Shown here: positions 1 to 7,870 of the stretch, piece by piece | How positions within the stretch are numbered: the stretch's first letter is position 1 | How the letters are laid out: each line of letters begins with the position of its first letter | Origin: Pseudothermotoga sp. | Lineage (GTDB): Bacteria > Thermotogota > Thermotogae > Thermotogales > DSM-5069 | DNA length: 64,000 bases | NCBI GenBank assembly: GCA_025060105.1 | Contig: JANXCS010000004.1 | Span: 124,001 to 188,000, forward strand | Direction: 5' to 3' | Program-made: the position numbers and the translations under genes | The notes under the pieces: model-generated | What the model saw: only the letters and a program-made list of their open reading frames with translations | Databases searched by the model: none | What the model was told of the DNA's origin: nothing

Positions 1-1268
1 GTATTGATAACGTATTCAACAGGATCGCCGGCTTTCACCTCCTGCAAGTACCTTTCGTACTTGGAAGAAATGGCCAGCACGAATCCCTTCTCTGGTGCCT
101 TCCCAACCCACCCTCTCGATATAACTTTGCCGTTCTCGACCACAAAATAGAGAGTGTCGTCTCTCCTGGGTATTTGGAGACCAAATTCCCTCGTGAATAT
201 CAACACCTCGCCTTGAGCTACGGTGTTGACACCCTTCACGATGAACAGGAGCTGACCTACTCGCACGTTCAGATCAAAATAGAACCTTTCTATATGTACA
301 GTCCCAGCGTAAGTGTAAACGAAGATTGGTCTCTCACCGTACGGAGTTTGCAAGATCTTACCATCGATGATCAGTAACCCGATTGGAATTCCAGTTCCAG
401 GGTCAAAGTAGCTCGCATTCACACCCGCCACTGCGCTGTTCTTGGCAACCATGATTTCCACGCTCTCCATGGTACCGATGCCTGAGGAACTTATGGCTGG
501 CTTAAGTTCAACGATACTTGGATCTATCCAAAGGTAATTCACCAAAACCTCTTTGTTGCCAATACGTTCAGTTGTCTGCTGCCAATACACACCGTTCGCG
601 AGCCATTCTCTCCCAAGCATTGGCATTCTCAGCTCAAAAACCAGCACACTCGGCTCCAGTTTTGTGACTATCACAGGCTCGACATCGACGGCCAAATCGA
701 GTTCCACCTTGACTGAATTTTCACCACTCGTTATCTTCACAGGTTCTACACTGATTGCAGAGCTCACGCAAGGCGCGATCTCGACCGTTAGTCTCCCCTT
801 CGAAGTACGTACTGCGATCATGTGTTCCGACACGAAACCTACAAAATTCAATTTGAGTTGATTTTTCTCAAAGGTGACGGACCTGAGGATCGGTACAGCG
901 TCCAACAGTGCCATGTAGCCCGGAGCCGTTCTGTAGAGTTTTAGGTCGAGGATCTTCTGCAGAGTTTCTATTTTGATGAGAACTTTTTTTCCATCGAATC
1001 GTGCGGATTTCTCATATAAGTCCAGAAAATCCACCGTGACGTTCCCATCGCTGGTGATGAGGATGATCTTCTTTTCGAAAATCAAATAAGCTCGACCAGA
1101 CCTTTCCGATAGAACGAAAGTCAACCCCAACTTCTCAAGCTCTTTCACCTCAACAAATCCACCTGATTCCTCCAAAGAAACAAACTTCCCTTGAAACCCC
1201 ACTAAAACTTGCGCCACAACTAAACAAGAAACAGATAAGAGAATTGATAGAAGCAACGTAACCTTCAT
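1..1268 (-). CDS. Exported phosphodiester glycosidase (NAGPA/DUF2233-like), C-terminus cut off by window edge
   Basis: The frame is open from an ATG at 1268 to the left edge of the window, giving about 422 residues without a stop, so the C-terminal part is missing. The N-terminus is a clear signal peptide (MKVTLLLSILLSVSCLVVAQ). A poorly conserved N-terminal region of about 240 residues precedes a segment reading GVNASYFDPGTGIPIGLLI, which is typical of phosphodiester glycosidase (NAGPA, DUF2233) domains, enzymes that remove sugars from phosphodiester links in exported glycopolymers. The start overlaps the stop of the nucleoside phosphorylase by 4 nt (ATGA), so the gene is the last seen member of the two-component operon. 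The family call rests on this motif; the substrate is unknown. Confidence 0.72.
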   Translation of the reverse strand, partial: MKVTLLLSILLSVSCLVVAQVLVGFQGKFVSLEESGGFVEVKELEKLGLTFVLSERSGRAYLIFEKKIILITSDGNVTVDFLDLYEKSARFDGKKVLIKIETLQKILDLKLYRTAPGYMALLDAVPILRSVTFEKNQLKLNFVGFVSEHMIAVRTSKGRLTVEIAPCVSSAISVEPVKITSGENSVKVELDLAVDVEPVIVTKLEPSVLVFELRMPMLGREWLANGVYWQQTTERIGNKEVLVNYLWIDPSIVELKPAISSSGIGTMESVEIMVAKNSAVAGVNASYFDPGTGIPIGLLIIDGKILQTPYGERPIFVYTYAGTVHIERFYFDLNVRVGQLLFIVKGVNTVAQGEVLIFTREFGLQIPRRDDTLYFVVENGKVISRGWVGKAPEKGFVLAISSKYERYLQEVKAGDPVEYVIN

Positions 1269-2557
1269 TCGATCACCTCTAAAACGACCGGTGGTATTTC
1301 TGAAGATCGCTCTGAAAACTCGTACGCGGACTTGACGAGTTCTAGAGCGGTCATCAAATCACTCTTGTTCGAGTAATACAGTCTCGCTATCACGTCACCA
1401 GCGTTGACCCAATCTGACACTTTCTTCACCAGTTCTATACCAACTGAATGGTCTATATCGTCCTCCTTCTTCGTCCTTCCCCCACCCAGCATCACACAAG
1501 CTCTTCCAATGGCCTCGGCATCCAGTTGTACGATGTAACCAGCACGCTCAGCTTTCAGATCGATAATTCTCTCGCTAACAGGCAATCGGTCTGGTTCATC
1601 CACAACTTTGGGATCACCACCTTGATACTCAATGAACTTTTTGAACAACATCAATGGTTTGCCAGAGCAAACCATCCGTTCGATGTCATCCTCAGTAACT
1701 TTGATCCCAGCCAAGTCCAGCATCTCTTTGACAATAACATAGGAGAGTTTCATTACATCGGTTGGACCGTTCCCTTTCAAACACTCGATGGCTTCGATCA
1801 CTTCTAGAGAATTCCCAACCATCCGTCCCAGAGGCTGATCCATGTTGGAGATGACCGCTTTCGCTTTTCTACCACTTCGTTTGATTATATCTATCATCAG
1901 ACGAGCGAGGGCTTCAGCCTGCTGTAGATTCTTCATGAACGCTCCCCGCCCGACCTTAACGTCGAACAATATCGCGTCCGCTCCCGCCGCAAGTTTCTTA
2001 CTCACGATGCTGGAAGCGATCAGAGACAAATTCTCAACCGTCGCCGTTGCATCCCTCAAAGCGTAGATTTTTTTATCGGCCGGTGCAAGATTTTCCGTTT
2101 GGCTCACTATGGAAAAACCCACTTCGTCCACGATCCTGAGAAATTCCTCTTTCTTCAAAGATGTTTTCATGCCCGGTATCGATTCGAGTTTGTCGATGGT
2201 GCCGCCCGTGTGACCTAAACCTCGACCAGACATCTTGGCGACTTTGACACCGAAACTGGCAACGATTGGGAGCACGACGAAACTTATTTTGTCCCCCACA
2301 CCTCCGCTCGAATGTTTGTCGAGTTTAACACCTTTCAAAGACGAAAGATCCAATCTCTCACCAGACTCGAGCATCGCCATCGTCAAATCGTACGTCTCTC
2401 TCTCGTTCATTCCTTGAAAGTAAACGGCCATGAGGAATGCCGACATTTGATAGTCTGGAATCTCCCCAGCTGTGTACTTTTGAACCACGAAATAGATTTC
2501 TTCTCTTTTGAGTTCCATTCCATCGCGCTTTTTCCTTATGATGTCATACATCCTCAT
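1265..2557 (-). CDS. pdp: Pyrimidine-nucleoside (thymidine) phosphorylase
   Basis: This 430-residue protein has the length and layout of pyrimidine/thymidine phosphorylases, which split thymidine, deoxyuridine or uridine with phosphate into base and (deoxy)ribose-1-phosphate in the cytoplasm. The glycosyltransferase family 3 signature is visible as KLDKHSSGGVGDK near residue 80, followed by KMSGRGLGHTGGTIDKLESI. The C-terminal region (VQLDAEAIGRACVMLGGGR) matches the family's C-terminal domain. It overlaps the sensor kinase gene by 4 nt upstream and the glycosidase-like gene by 4 nt downstream, so translation is probably coupled. It could be called deoA; discrimination between thymidine-only and broad pyrimidine activity cannot be made by eye. 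Confidence 0.93.
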   Translation of the reverse strand: MRMYDIIRKKRDGMELKREEIYFVVQKYTAGEIPDYQMSAFLMAVYFQGMNERETYDLTMAMLESGERLDLSSLKGVKLDKHSSGGVGDKISFVVLPIVASFGVKVAKMSGRGLGHTGGTIDKLESIPGMKTSLKKEEFLRIVDEVGFSIVSQTENLAPADKKIYALRDATATVENLSLIASSIVSKKLAAGADAILFDVKVGRGAFMKNLQQAEALARLMIDIIKRSGRKAKAVISNMDQPLGRMVGNSLEVIEAIECLKGNGPTDVMKLSYVIVKEMLDLAGIKVTEDDIERMVCSGKPLMLFKKFIEYQGGDPKVVDEPDRLPVSERIIDLKAERAGYIVQLDAEAIGRACVMLGGGRTKKEDDIDHSVGIELVKKVSDWVNAGDVIARLYYSNKSDLMTALELVKSAYEFSERSSEIPPVVLEVIE

Positions 2558-3810
2558 TGTTTCTCCACTTCCCGATGCAGAGGTATCATCACCGTGAACG
2601 TCGTTCCAACACCAACTTCACTACGCACATTTATTTGTCCCCCATGTCTATCGACGATCGATTTCACGATCGACAAGCCAAGGCCAGAACCACCCATCTT
2701 TCTACTCCTACCTTTGTCCACCCGATAGAACCTATCGAAGATCCTCGACAGAGCATCCTTGGGTATACCTGGACCGGTGTCGGAAACCTCTATGACGGCG
2801 TGATCGTCATCCTTTTTCACACAGACTCTCACGCGTTTCTCACCCATCTCTTTCAAAGAAGTGTACTTGATGGCGTTATCAACGAGGTTCAACAACATTT
2901 GGACCATCCTGTCTTGATCGGCCCAGATCGTCACATTTTCACACTGCGTTTCCACATCCACACCGTACTCTTTCGAGAGCGGTTCAACGATGGAAAGTAC
3001 ATAGTTGACAACCACGCACATGTCCGTCTCTTTGAACTCAAACCTAGCCTCGCCAGACTCCATCCTCTCCAAATCGAGCAGATCGTTTATCATTCTCGAC
3101 ATCCTCGCCGCTTCGTTTTCTATGATCGTCAAGAATCTCTTGCGCGTTTCGATATCCATGTCTGGATCGTTCAAAAGCGTTTCTGCATAACCATGAATAG
3201 AAGTGAGCGGTGTTCTCAACTCATGGGAAACGTTGGAAACGAATTGCTTCCTCAGTTCGTTCAGCTCGTATTCCTTCGTCACATCTCTCATTATGATGAT
3301 TATTCTCCGCTCTCCCCTCGGCAACAACACAGGTATCATTCTGCACGAGTAATGTTTTTTCTCATCGTTGACGTACATCAAAACGTTTGACTCTTGAGTT
3401 TGCCATGCCCTCACCGTTTCTTCGAACAGTTCTATGACGTAGTAGTCTTCCACAGCTTCGTATATTTTCCTCGCGATAGGTTCGGATCTGGTGATTTTCT
3501 GGGCTGCAGCGTTAGCGAAAGTTATTGTTCCATCGGCCTCAACGAACAATATGGGATCGGAAATGTTATCGAGCAAGGTCAATATGTTCTCTCTGCTCCT
3601 CTGAGCGATCGCCAGTTCGTCCTCTATAGTCTTCAGTTTCTTGCGCAATCGCTCTAACACATAGGAGGGTGGAGAGTCTTCAACCACATCGGCAAGCTCT
3701 GCCACCCTCCTGAAGAAACGCAGAAGATTTTTGTTGGATCTCAGCAGCGACAGTGAGTACAAAAAAAACCCTGTCGCTGCCACTGCGGCGACCACGAGTA
3801 AGATTACCAC
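2554..3810 (-). CDS. PhoR/HpkA-like sensor histidine kinase
   Basis: This 418-residue membrane histidine kinase starts at a GTG four bases after the response-regulator gene. One N-terminal membrane helix (residues 1-20) is followed by a linker, a PAS domain (about 70-180), the dimerisation/H-box with phospho-accepting His196 in FVSNVSHELRTPLTSI, and a HATPase domain with N box (LLNLVDNAIKYT), G1 (VSDTGPGIP) and G2 (GGSGLGLSIVK). There is no evident extracytoplasmic sensor domain, so the signal is probably sensed by the PAS domain or the membrane. The architecture resembles Thermotoga HpkA, partner of DrrA. The stimulus is unknown. Confidence 0.93.
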   Translation of the reverse strand: MVILLVVAAVAATGFFLYSLSLLRSNKNLLRFFRRVAELADVVEDSPPSYVLERLRKKLKTIEDELAIAQRSRENILTLLDNISDPILFVEADGTITFANAAAQKITRSEPIARKIYEAVEDYYVIELFEETVRAWQTQESNVLMYVNDEKKHYSCRMIPVLLPRGERRIIIIMRDVTKEYELNELRKQFVSNVSHELRTPLTSIHGYAETLLNDPDMDIETRKRFLTIIENEAARMSRMINDLLDLERMESGEARFEFKETDMCVVVNYVLSIVEPLSKEYGVDVETQCENVTIWADQDRMVQMLLNLVDNAIKYTSLKEMGEKRVRVCVKKDDDHAVIEVSDTGPGIPKDALSRIFDRFYRVDKGRSRKMGGSGLGLSIVKSIVDRHGGQINVRSEVGVGTTFTVMIPLHREVEKQ

Positions 3811-3813
3811 AAA

Positions 3814-4533
3814 TTACTCTTCCTTCCCAGGATCGCGGAACTTGTAACCCTTACCTCTCACCGTGATTATGTACTTTGGATTCGAAGGATCCTCTTCGAT
3901 CTTCGTTCTCAACCTCCGAATGTGCACATCCACAGTCCTCGTGTCACCATAGTAATCGTAGCCCCAAAGCTTGTCGAGCAAAACATCCCTACTGAAGACC
4001 TTTCCTTCATTCTCGGCTAGGAATCTGAGCAGTTCGAACTCGAGCGGAGTCAATGCTACCTTCTGCCCGTTCACTCTAACCTCGTACCTCTCGACGTCGA
4101 TTTCCAAACCTTTGGCGATGATCTTCTTTGGTCTCTCTTCACGCTCTTGAGCACTCAGCTGGATCCTCCTGAAGATCGCTTTGACACGTGCGATCATTTC
4201 CCTGACACTGAAAGGCTTGGTGATGTAGTCGTCCGCACCGAGTTCTAAACCGAGCACCTTGTCGAATTCCTCTCCTTTAGCGCTGAGGAAGATGACCGGT
4301 GTGTTCCTGTACTTTTCCACGGCCCTGAGTTGCCTGACGAGTTCAAACCCATCCATCTGTGGTAGCATGATGTCGACGATGAACATGTCCACACTTTCAT
4401 TCGTAGCTACTTTGAGTGCCTCTTCCGCATCGTACGCTTTCAGCACATCGTAACCTTCCCGGGCCAAGTTGTAACTCACGAGCTCGATGATGGAAGGATC
4501 GTCATCGACAACCAGAATCTTCTTTTTCGCCAT
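3814..4533 (-). CDS. OmpR/PhoB-family response regulator (DrrA-like)
   Basis: A 239-residue two-domain regulator. The receiver domain (about 1-120) has the acidic pocket DDD at residues 10-12, phospho-accepting Asp54 in FIVDIMLPQMDG, and the conserved Lys in DDYITKPF. The C-terminal winged helix carries the typical LTPLEFELLRFLAEN and RTVDVHIRRLRTKIEEDP motifs. The ATG at 4533 is chosen because the protein then begins MAKKKILVVDDD and GGGTGAG lies just upstream; a longer frame to 4605 adds residues that run into the promoter. It is the first gene of an operon with the kinase. Target genes are unknown; self-regulation is possible. Confidence 0.93.
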   Translation of the reverse strand: MAKKKILVVDDDPSIIELVSYNLAREGYDVLKAYDAEEALKVATNESVDMFIVDIMLPQMDGFELVRQLRAVEKYRNTPVIFLSAKGEEFDKVLGLELGADDYITKPFSVREMIARVKAIFRRIQLSAQEREERPKKIIAKGLEIDVERYEVRVNGQKVALTPLEFELLRFLAENEGKVFSRDVLLDKLWGYDYYGDTRTVDVHIRRLRTKIEEDPSNPKYIITVRGKGYKFRDPGKEE

Positions 4534-4584
4534 AGTCTCACCCTTACGGGTACACCTCCTTTCACGAACGTTCACCGCGTTAAC

Positions 4585-4590
4585 ATTATA
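4585..4590 (-). promoter_or_regulatory. Extended -10 promoter for the two-component operon
   Basis: On the minus strand TATAAT is preceded by TGT, forming an extended -10 (TGTTATAAT). Seventeen bases upstream there is only a weak -35 (TGGTGT), which overlaps an inverted repeat ACAC-CA-GTGT at 4608-4617. Transcription would start near 4578, leaving a leader of about 45 nt before the regulator ATG at 4533. Confidence 0.6.
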
Positions 4591-4634
4591 ACAGACAAAT
4601 GACAATTACACCAGTGTGTTATCTGACAGTTCTA

Positions 4635-5600
4635 TCAGATTTCTCCAACTTGGTGGAGAAAATCCAATAAGAATCCTTTAAGAAGACCAGAAAATTCCTC
4701 GATGATCTCGATTGTGATCTTCTTCAGTTCCTTCAATTCTCCTTCCCGCGCGACGAAATCGTTCCAACTGAGTGTACGGTCGAGGTTCGAATAAACCTTT
4801 TCGAAAATGTCATCGACTTTGTAAAGGTTCCTCAACCCGAGCAGTCTCACCCGTTGAACCAATTCCCTCAAATTCTTCGTTTGCTTCGGCTCTGACTCTG
4901 TGATGATCTTCAAGGTTTCTCGATCTTCAAGGTAAAGCAGATATGCGAGAAATTCGTCATAAGAGAAGTGTCTGTAAGCTAGTTCTTCAGCTTTTTTCCT
5001 GTTCCATAAAAGGCTTTCTAAAACGTCACCCAAACGCCCCGGTGCATTGTGATACGGCATTGACAGATCTTCAAGATGATGGATCGCTCTGGCGAGGAAG
5101 CGATAACCCCAGTATCTGTCTTTCTTTTCAAAAGCTTTTTTCGACATTTCAACGAAGTATAAGAAAGATTCACTACCTTCAAAGAAATCAAAAAAGAGCA
5201 GTTTGTACTTCATGTGTCTGACGCCTTGACTGTCTCCAATGATGGATTGCAATTTTGACAGATTCAAACCCTCATCCATTCCAAGGTCTGGTTCTGTGGA
5301 ATAGACTGTGAGTATCTGCCAAATCGGCACTCTGCCATCAATCGGTGTAGGATCTGGAGGATAGAACTTTGCCCATGCGGGCACAAATGTTGAGATGAAC
5401 TTTCCACAGACATCATCTAGTATCAGTTTTTCAGTGTTGTAAATCCTCTTCTCCACATAGGTGTAAGGGGTTATCTGCACGAGTGAATCTGCTTTGGGTA
5501 AAGTGGATTTGACGATCAAGTAAGTCAGAGTCTCGTGCGCAGACCATGCAAAAGTCAGAACGAATGTGAAGAGTGATAAGAAGATCAGCAACCTTTTCAT
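4635..5600 (-). CDS. Exported zinc phospholipase C / S1-P1 nuclease-like protein
   Basis: A 321-residue exported protein with signal peptide MKRLLIFLSLFTFVLTFA; cleavage there would leave Trp19 as the mature N-terminal residue. Zinc phospholipase C and P1 nuclease use their N-terminal Trp as a metal ligand. A segment HHLEDLSMPYH (His174, Asp178, His184) has exactly the H-x3-D-x5-H spacing of B. cereus PLC (HYLGDVNQPMH). Further candidate ligands are His22, Asp105, His129 and the pair His211/Asp215. The ATG at 5600 follows a GAGGTG site by 6 nt and is preferred over the upstream GTG at 5609. It stands alone between the two-component operon and divergent rocD. Whether it cleaves phospholipid, nucleic acid or something else is not known. 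Confidence 0.68.
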   Translation of the reverse strand: MKRLLIFLSLFTFVLTFAWSAHETLTYLIVKSTLPKADSLVQITPYTYVEKRIYNTEKLILDDVCGKFISTFVPAWAKFYPPDPTPIDGRVPIWQILTVYSTEPDLGMDEGLNLSKLQSIIGDSQGVRHMKYKLLFFDFFEGSESFLYFVEMSKKAFEKKDRYWGYRFLARAIHHLEDLSMPYHNAPGRLGDVLESLLWNRKKAEELAYRHFSYDEFLAYLLYLEDRETLKIITESEPKQTKNLRELVQRVRLLGLRNLYKVDDIFEKVYSNLDRTLSWNDFVAREGELKELKKITIEIIEEFSGLLKGFLLDFLHQVGEI

Positions 5601-5642
5601 ACACATCACCTCAAAAAGAATTTACCACTTTGAAAGCATTAA

Positions 5643-5672
5643 TGAGCATACGAAAGCAAAAGTGAGCATACG
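5643..5672. repeat. Two direct copies of TGAGCATACG, 20-bp period
   Basis: The 10-mer TGAGCATACG occurs at 5643-5652 and again at 5663-5672, so the copies are exactly 20 bp apart, about two helical turns. They lie in the divergent promoter region between the PLC-like gene and rocD. The spacing suggests an operator for a dimeric regulator, but no function is proven. Confidence 0.45.
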
Positions 5673-5747
5673 TGAGAACGAGAAAGTATCCCAATGTTGA
5701 CTCAAGATAGTCACCAACTGTTGAGAAACGTTGTATTTTGCGAGACT

Positions 5748-5775
5748 TTGAATTTCTTGGCTTCAATGTTATTCT
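5748..5775 (+). promoter_or_regulatory. Candidate sigma-A promoter for rocD
   Basis: TTGAAT (5748-5753) and TATTCT (5770-5775) are separated by 16 bases and lie about 28 nt upstream of the rocD start codon, leaving room for the AAAGGAGGAGG ribosome site. The -10 matches the consensus imperfectly. Confidence 0.45.
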
Positions 5776-5802
5776 ACTGTTGCATGGAAAGGAGGAGGTC
5801 CA

Positions 5803-7035
5803 ATGAACAGCCAGTTCTATATCGACATTGAATACACATACGGCGCTCATAACTATAAACCTTTGCCGGTCGTCATCGACAGAGCTGAGCGCGTGTGGGT
5901 GTGGGATGTGGAGGGAAAAAGGTACATAGACATGCTCTCCTCCTATTCGGCCCTGAACCATGGACACAGACATCCGAAGATCGTCAAGGCACTCATGGAT
6001 CAACTTCAAAAAGTAACACTCACATCGCGTGCTTTCCACAACAGCGTGCTGGGTTTGTTCGAGGAAAAACTGGCAAAGTTCGCAAAGTACGACAAGGTTC
6101 TCCCAATGAACACGGGGGCGGAAGCCGTTGAAAGCGCCCTCAAAATAGCCAGAAAATGGGCTTACTACAAGCGTGGCATACCCATGAACGAGGGTAACAT
6201 CATCGTGGCAGAAGGGAATTTTCATGGAAGAACGATCACCATCGTTTCGTTCTCGACCGAGCACCAGTACAGAGACGGCTTTGGACCATACACACCAGGT
6301 TTCAAAGTTGCCAAATTCGGCGATGCTGAAGAAGTTGAAAGACTGATCGATGACAGAACGTTGGGTATCTTGATCGAGCCAATCCAAGGCGAGGGTGGTG
6401 TCAAAGTACCACCACAAGGTTATCTGACGAAGCTCAGAGAAATTGCCACAAAGCATCGAATATTGATGATGCTGGATGAAATTCAAACAGGTTTGGGAAG
6501 AACCGGTAAGATGTTCGCTTGGCAGTGGGAAGATGCCAAACCAGACATACTGATACTCGGGAAAGCCCTCGGCGGTGGTGTCTATCCCGTTTCAGCTGTG
6601 CTCGCCAGCAATGAAGTTATGGACGTGCTCAAACCAGGCGATCACGGCTCAACGTTCGGCGGAAATCCGCTGGCTGCTGCCGTCGGTATGGCCGCGATAG
6701 ATGTCCTCGTTGAAGAGAAGCTCGATGAACGTGCACGAACGCTCGGAGAATACTTCATGAACCAGTTGAAACTAATCAAGAGCGACTGTATAAAAGAGAT
6801 AAGAGGTAAAGGTTTATTGATAGGTGTGGAAATAAAGAAAGAATTTGGTCCGGCACGCCCATTCTGTGAAAAGCTCGCCAAGCTTGGAGTTCTGTGTAAA
6901 GAAACGCACGAACAAGTGATCAGGTTCGCACCACCACTCGTGATAGAAAAGGAAGAGATCGACTGGGCCCTGGAAAGAATCGAGAAAGTCCTCATGGAAC
7001 CTTCCTACGAACACAAAGTTTTGAAACTCTCCTGA
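5803..7035 (+). CDS. rocD: Ornithine--oxo-acid aminotransferase
   Basis: A 410-residue class III PLP aminotransferase. Ornithine aminotransferases transfer the delta-amino group of ornithine to 2-oxoglutarate, giving glutamate semialdehyde and glutamate. Visible features are MLSSYSALNHGHRHPKI, NTGAEAVESALKIARKW, EPIQGEGGV, the PLP-aspartate in LDEIQTGLGRTGK, and the Schiff-base lysine Lys254 in ILGKALGGGVYPVSAV. A strong AAAGGAGGAGG site precedes the ATG, and a hairpin terminator follows directly, so it seems to be a single-gene unit. Other class III transaminases (acetylornithine, 4-aminobutyrate) are less likely because the N-terminal region and PVSAVLAS match the OAT type. Confidence 0.88.
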   Translation: MNSQFYIDIEYTYGAHNYKPLPVVIDRAERVWVWDVEGKRYIDMLSSYSALNHGHRHPKIVKALMDQLQKVTLTSRAFHNSVLGLFEEKLAKFAKYDKVLPMNTGAEAVESALKIARKWAYYKRGIPMNEGNIIVAEGNFHGRTITIVSFSTEHQYRDGFGPYTPGFKVAKFGDAEEVERLIDDRTLGILIEPIQGEGGVKVPPQGYLTKLREIATKHRILMMLDEIQTGLGRTGKMFAWQWEDAKPDILILGKALGGGVYPVSAVLASNEVMDVLKPGDHGSTFGGNPLAAAVGMAAIDVLVEEKLDERARTLGEYFMNQLKLIKSDCIKEIRGKGLLIGVEIKKEFGPARPFCEKLAKLGVLCKETHEQVIRFAPPLVIEKEEIDWALERIEKVLMEPSYEHKVLKLS

Positions 7036-7045
7036 AATCTCGCCG

Positions 7046-7075
7046 AAATGGCCGTCCGCTTGGACGGCCATTTTT
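7046..7075 (+). terminator. Rho-independent terminator after rocD
   Basis: Stem AAATGGCCGTCC / GGACGGCCATTT with loop GCTT, followed by a short T run ending at 7075, located 11 bases after the rocD stop. It is a strong, textbook intrinsic terminator. Confidence 0.9.
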
Positions 7076-7151
7076 GTAAAGTTTCCTTCAAAACTCTCAC
7101 GATTCTCATGGGCTAAGATTTTGCTGATGAGTGAATGGGAGGTGTCCCACA

Positions 7152-7859
7152 GTGAAACCTTTCATCGTTCTTGTGAGCGCTTCGGAGAGAAAGTATGGAA
7201 ATTCTTCTCAGTTGCTTTATTTAGCGGCTGAAGGCGTGCAAGATGGAGGGGGAAGCTTTGAGATCGTTCATCTTTCAGATCACGTCATCAAACCGTGCAT
7301 TGGGTGTGTTTCAGATGAGGAAAGACTTTGCAAATATCCTTGTCTGATCGCAGACGATGACTTCAACAATCTCGCGACCAAACTCATCAACTCACAGGGT
7401 TTCATCGTAGCTACACCCGTTTATTGGTACGCACCGAACGGAAATTTGAAGAACTTCATCGACAGACTCACGAGTTTGGAGAATATGATAGACCACGTGG
7501 GAAGGAGTTCACTCGAAGGAAAAGTTGCAGGATTCATAGCGGCCGGTTCGGACAGCGGAGTGATGATGGCGATATCTTACATGGCGATCACTTTCAACAG
7601 TATGGGTGTTCACATCGTTCCGTGGTCGATGGCTTACACCCATTCACCTGATCCAACCGAAGACGTTCAAGCCATGATGGACGCTTACAACGTTGGTTTG
7701 ATCACAGCGAAAATGGCAAGAATACTCATGAACAATGAGTATGTGGGCTATGAACCAAAAGTTGATCTTGAGAAGCTGAAGCGAAAGATCGAAAGCGTGC
7801 GCTCACAGTTTGAGGATGAAAAAAAGCTCAGGATGAAGAAACTGAGCTCCTTGGGTTAG
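7152..7859 (+). CDS. Flavodoxin-fold NAD(P)H-dependent FMN reductase-like protein
   Basis: A 235-residue protein of the flavodoxin/NADPH-dependent FMN reductase superfamily. The FMN phosphate loop is seen in SASERKYGNSSQLL at the N-terminus, then CIGCVSDEERLCKYPCLIADD, a cysteine cluster like that of iron-sulfur flavoproteins, and ATPVYWYAPNGNLKNFIDR. The start is taken as GTG at 7152, since GGGAGGTG lies 7 nt upstream; an upstream GTG at 7131 lacks such a site. The next gene, an S9 peptidase, starts 11 nt after the stop, so the two are probably co-transcribed. Cofactor content and electron donor cannot be told from sequence. Confidence 0.8.
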   Translation: MKPFIVLVSASERKYGNSSQLLYLAAEGVQDGGGSFEIVHLSDHVIKPCIGCVSDEERLCKYPCLIADDDFNNLATKLINSQGFIVATPVYWYAPNGNLKNFIDRLTSLENMIDHVGRSSLEGKVAGFIAAGSDSGVMMAISYMAITFNSMGVHIVPWSMAYTHSPDPTEDVQAMMDAYNVGLITAKMARILMNNEYVGYEPKVDLEKLKRKIESVRSQFEDEKKLRMKKLSSLG

Positions 7860-7870
7860 GAGGGAGAAGC

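Noticed and set aside
553-861. 102-codon plus-strand frame at the left end
   Set aside because: It is antisense to the open minus-strand frame of the exported glycosidase-like protein, which has a signal peptide and family motif.
2557-3390. 277-codon plus-strand frame opposite the sensor kinase
   Set aside because: Shadow frame with extreme His/Arg/Phe content; the kinase motifs are on the other strand.
5611-6486. 291-codon minus-strand frame opposite rocD
   Set aside because: It covers the coding strand of a clear aminotransferase and the translation (rich in Cys, His, Trp, Phe) has no recognisable motif.
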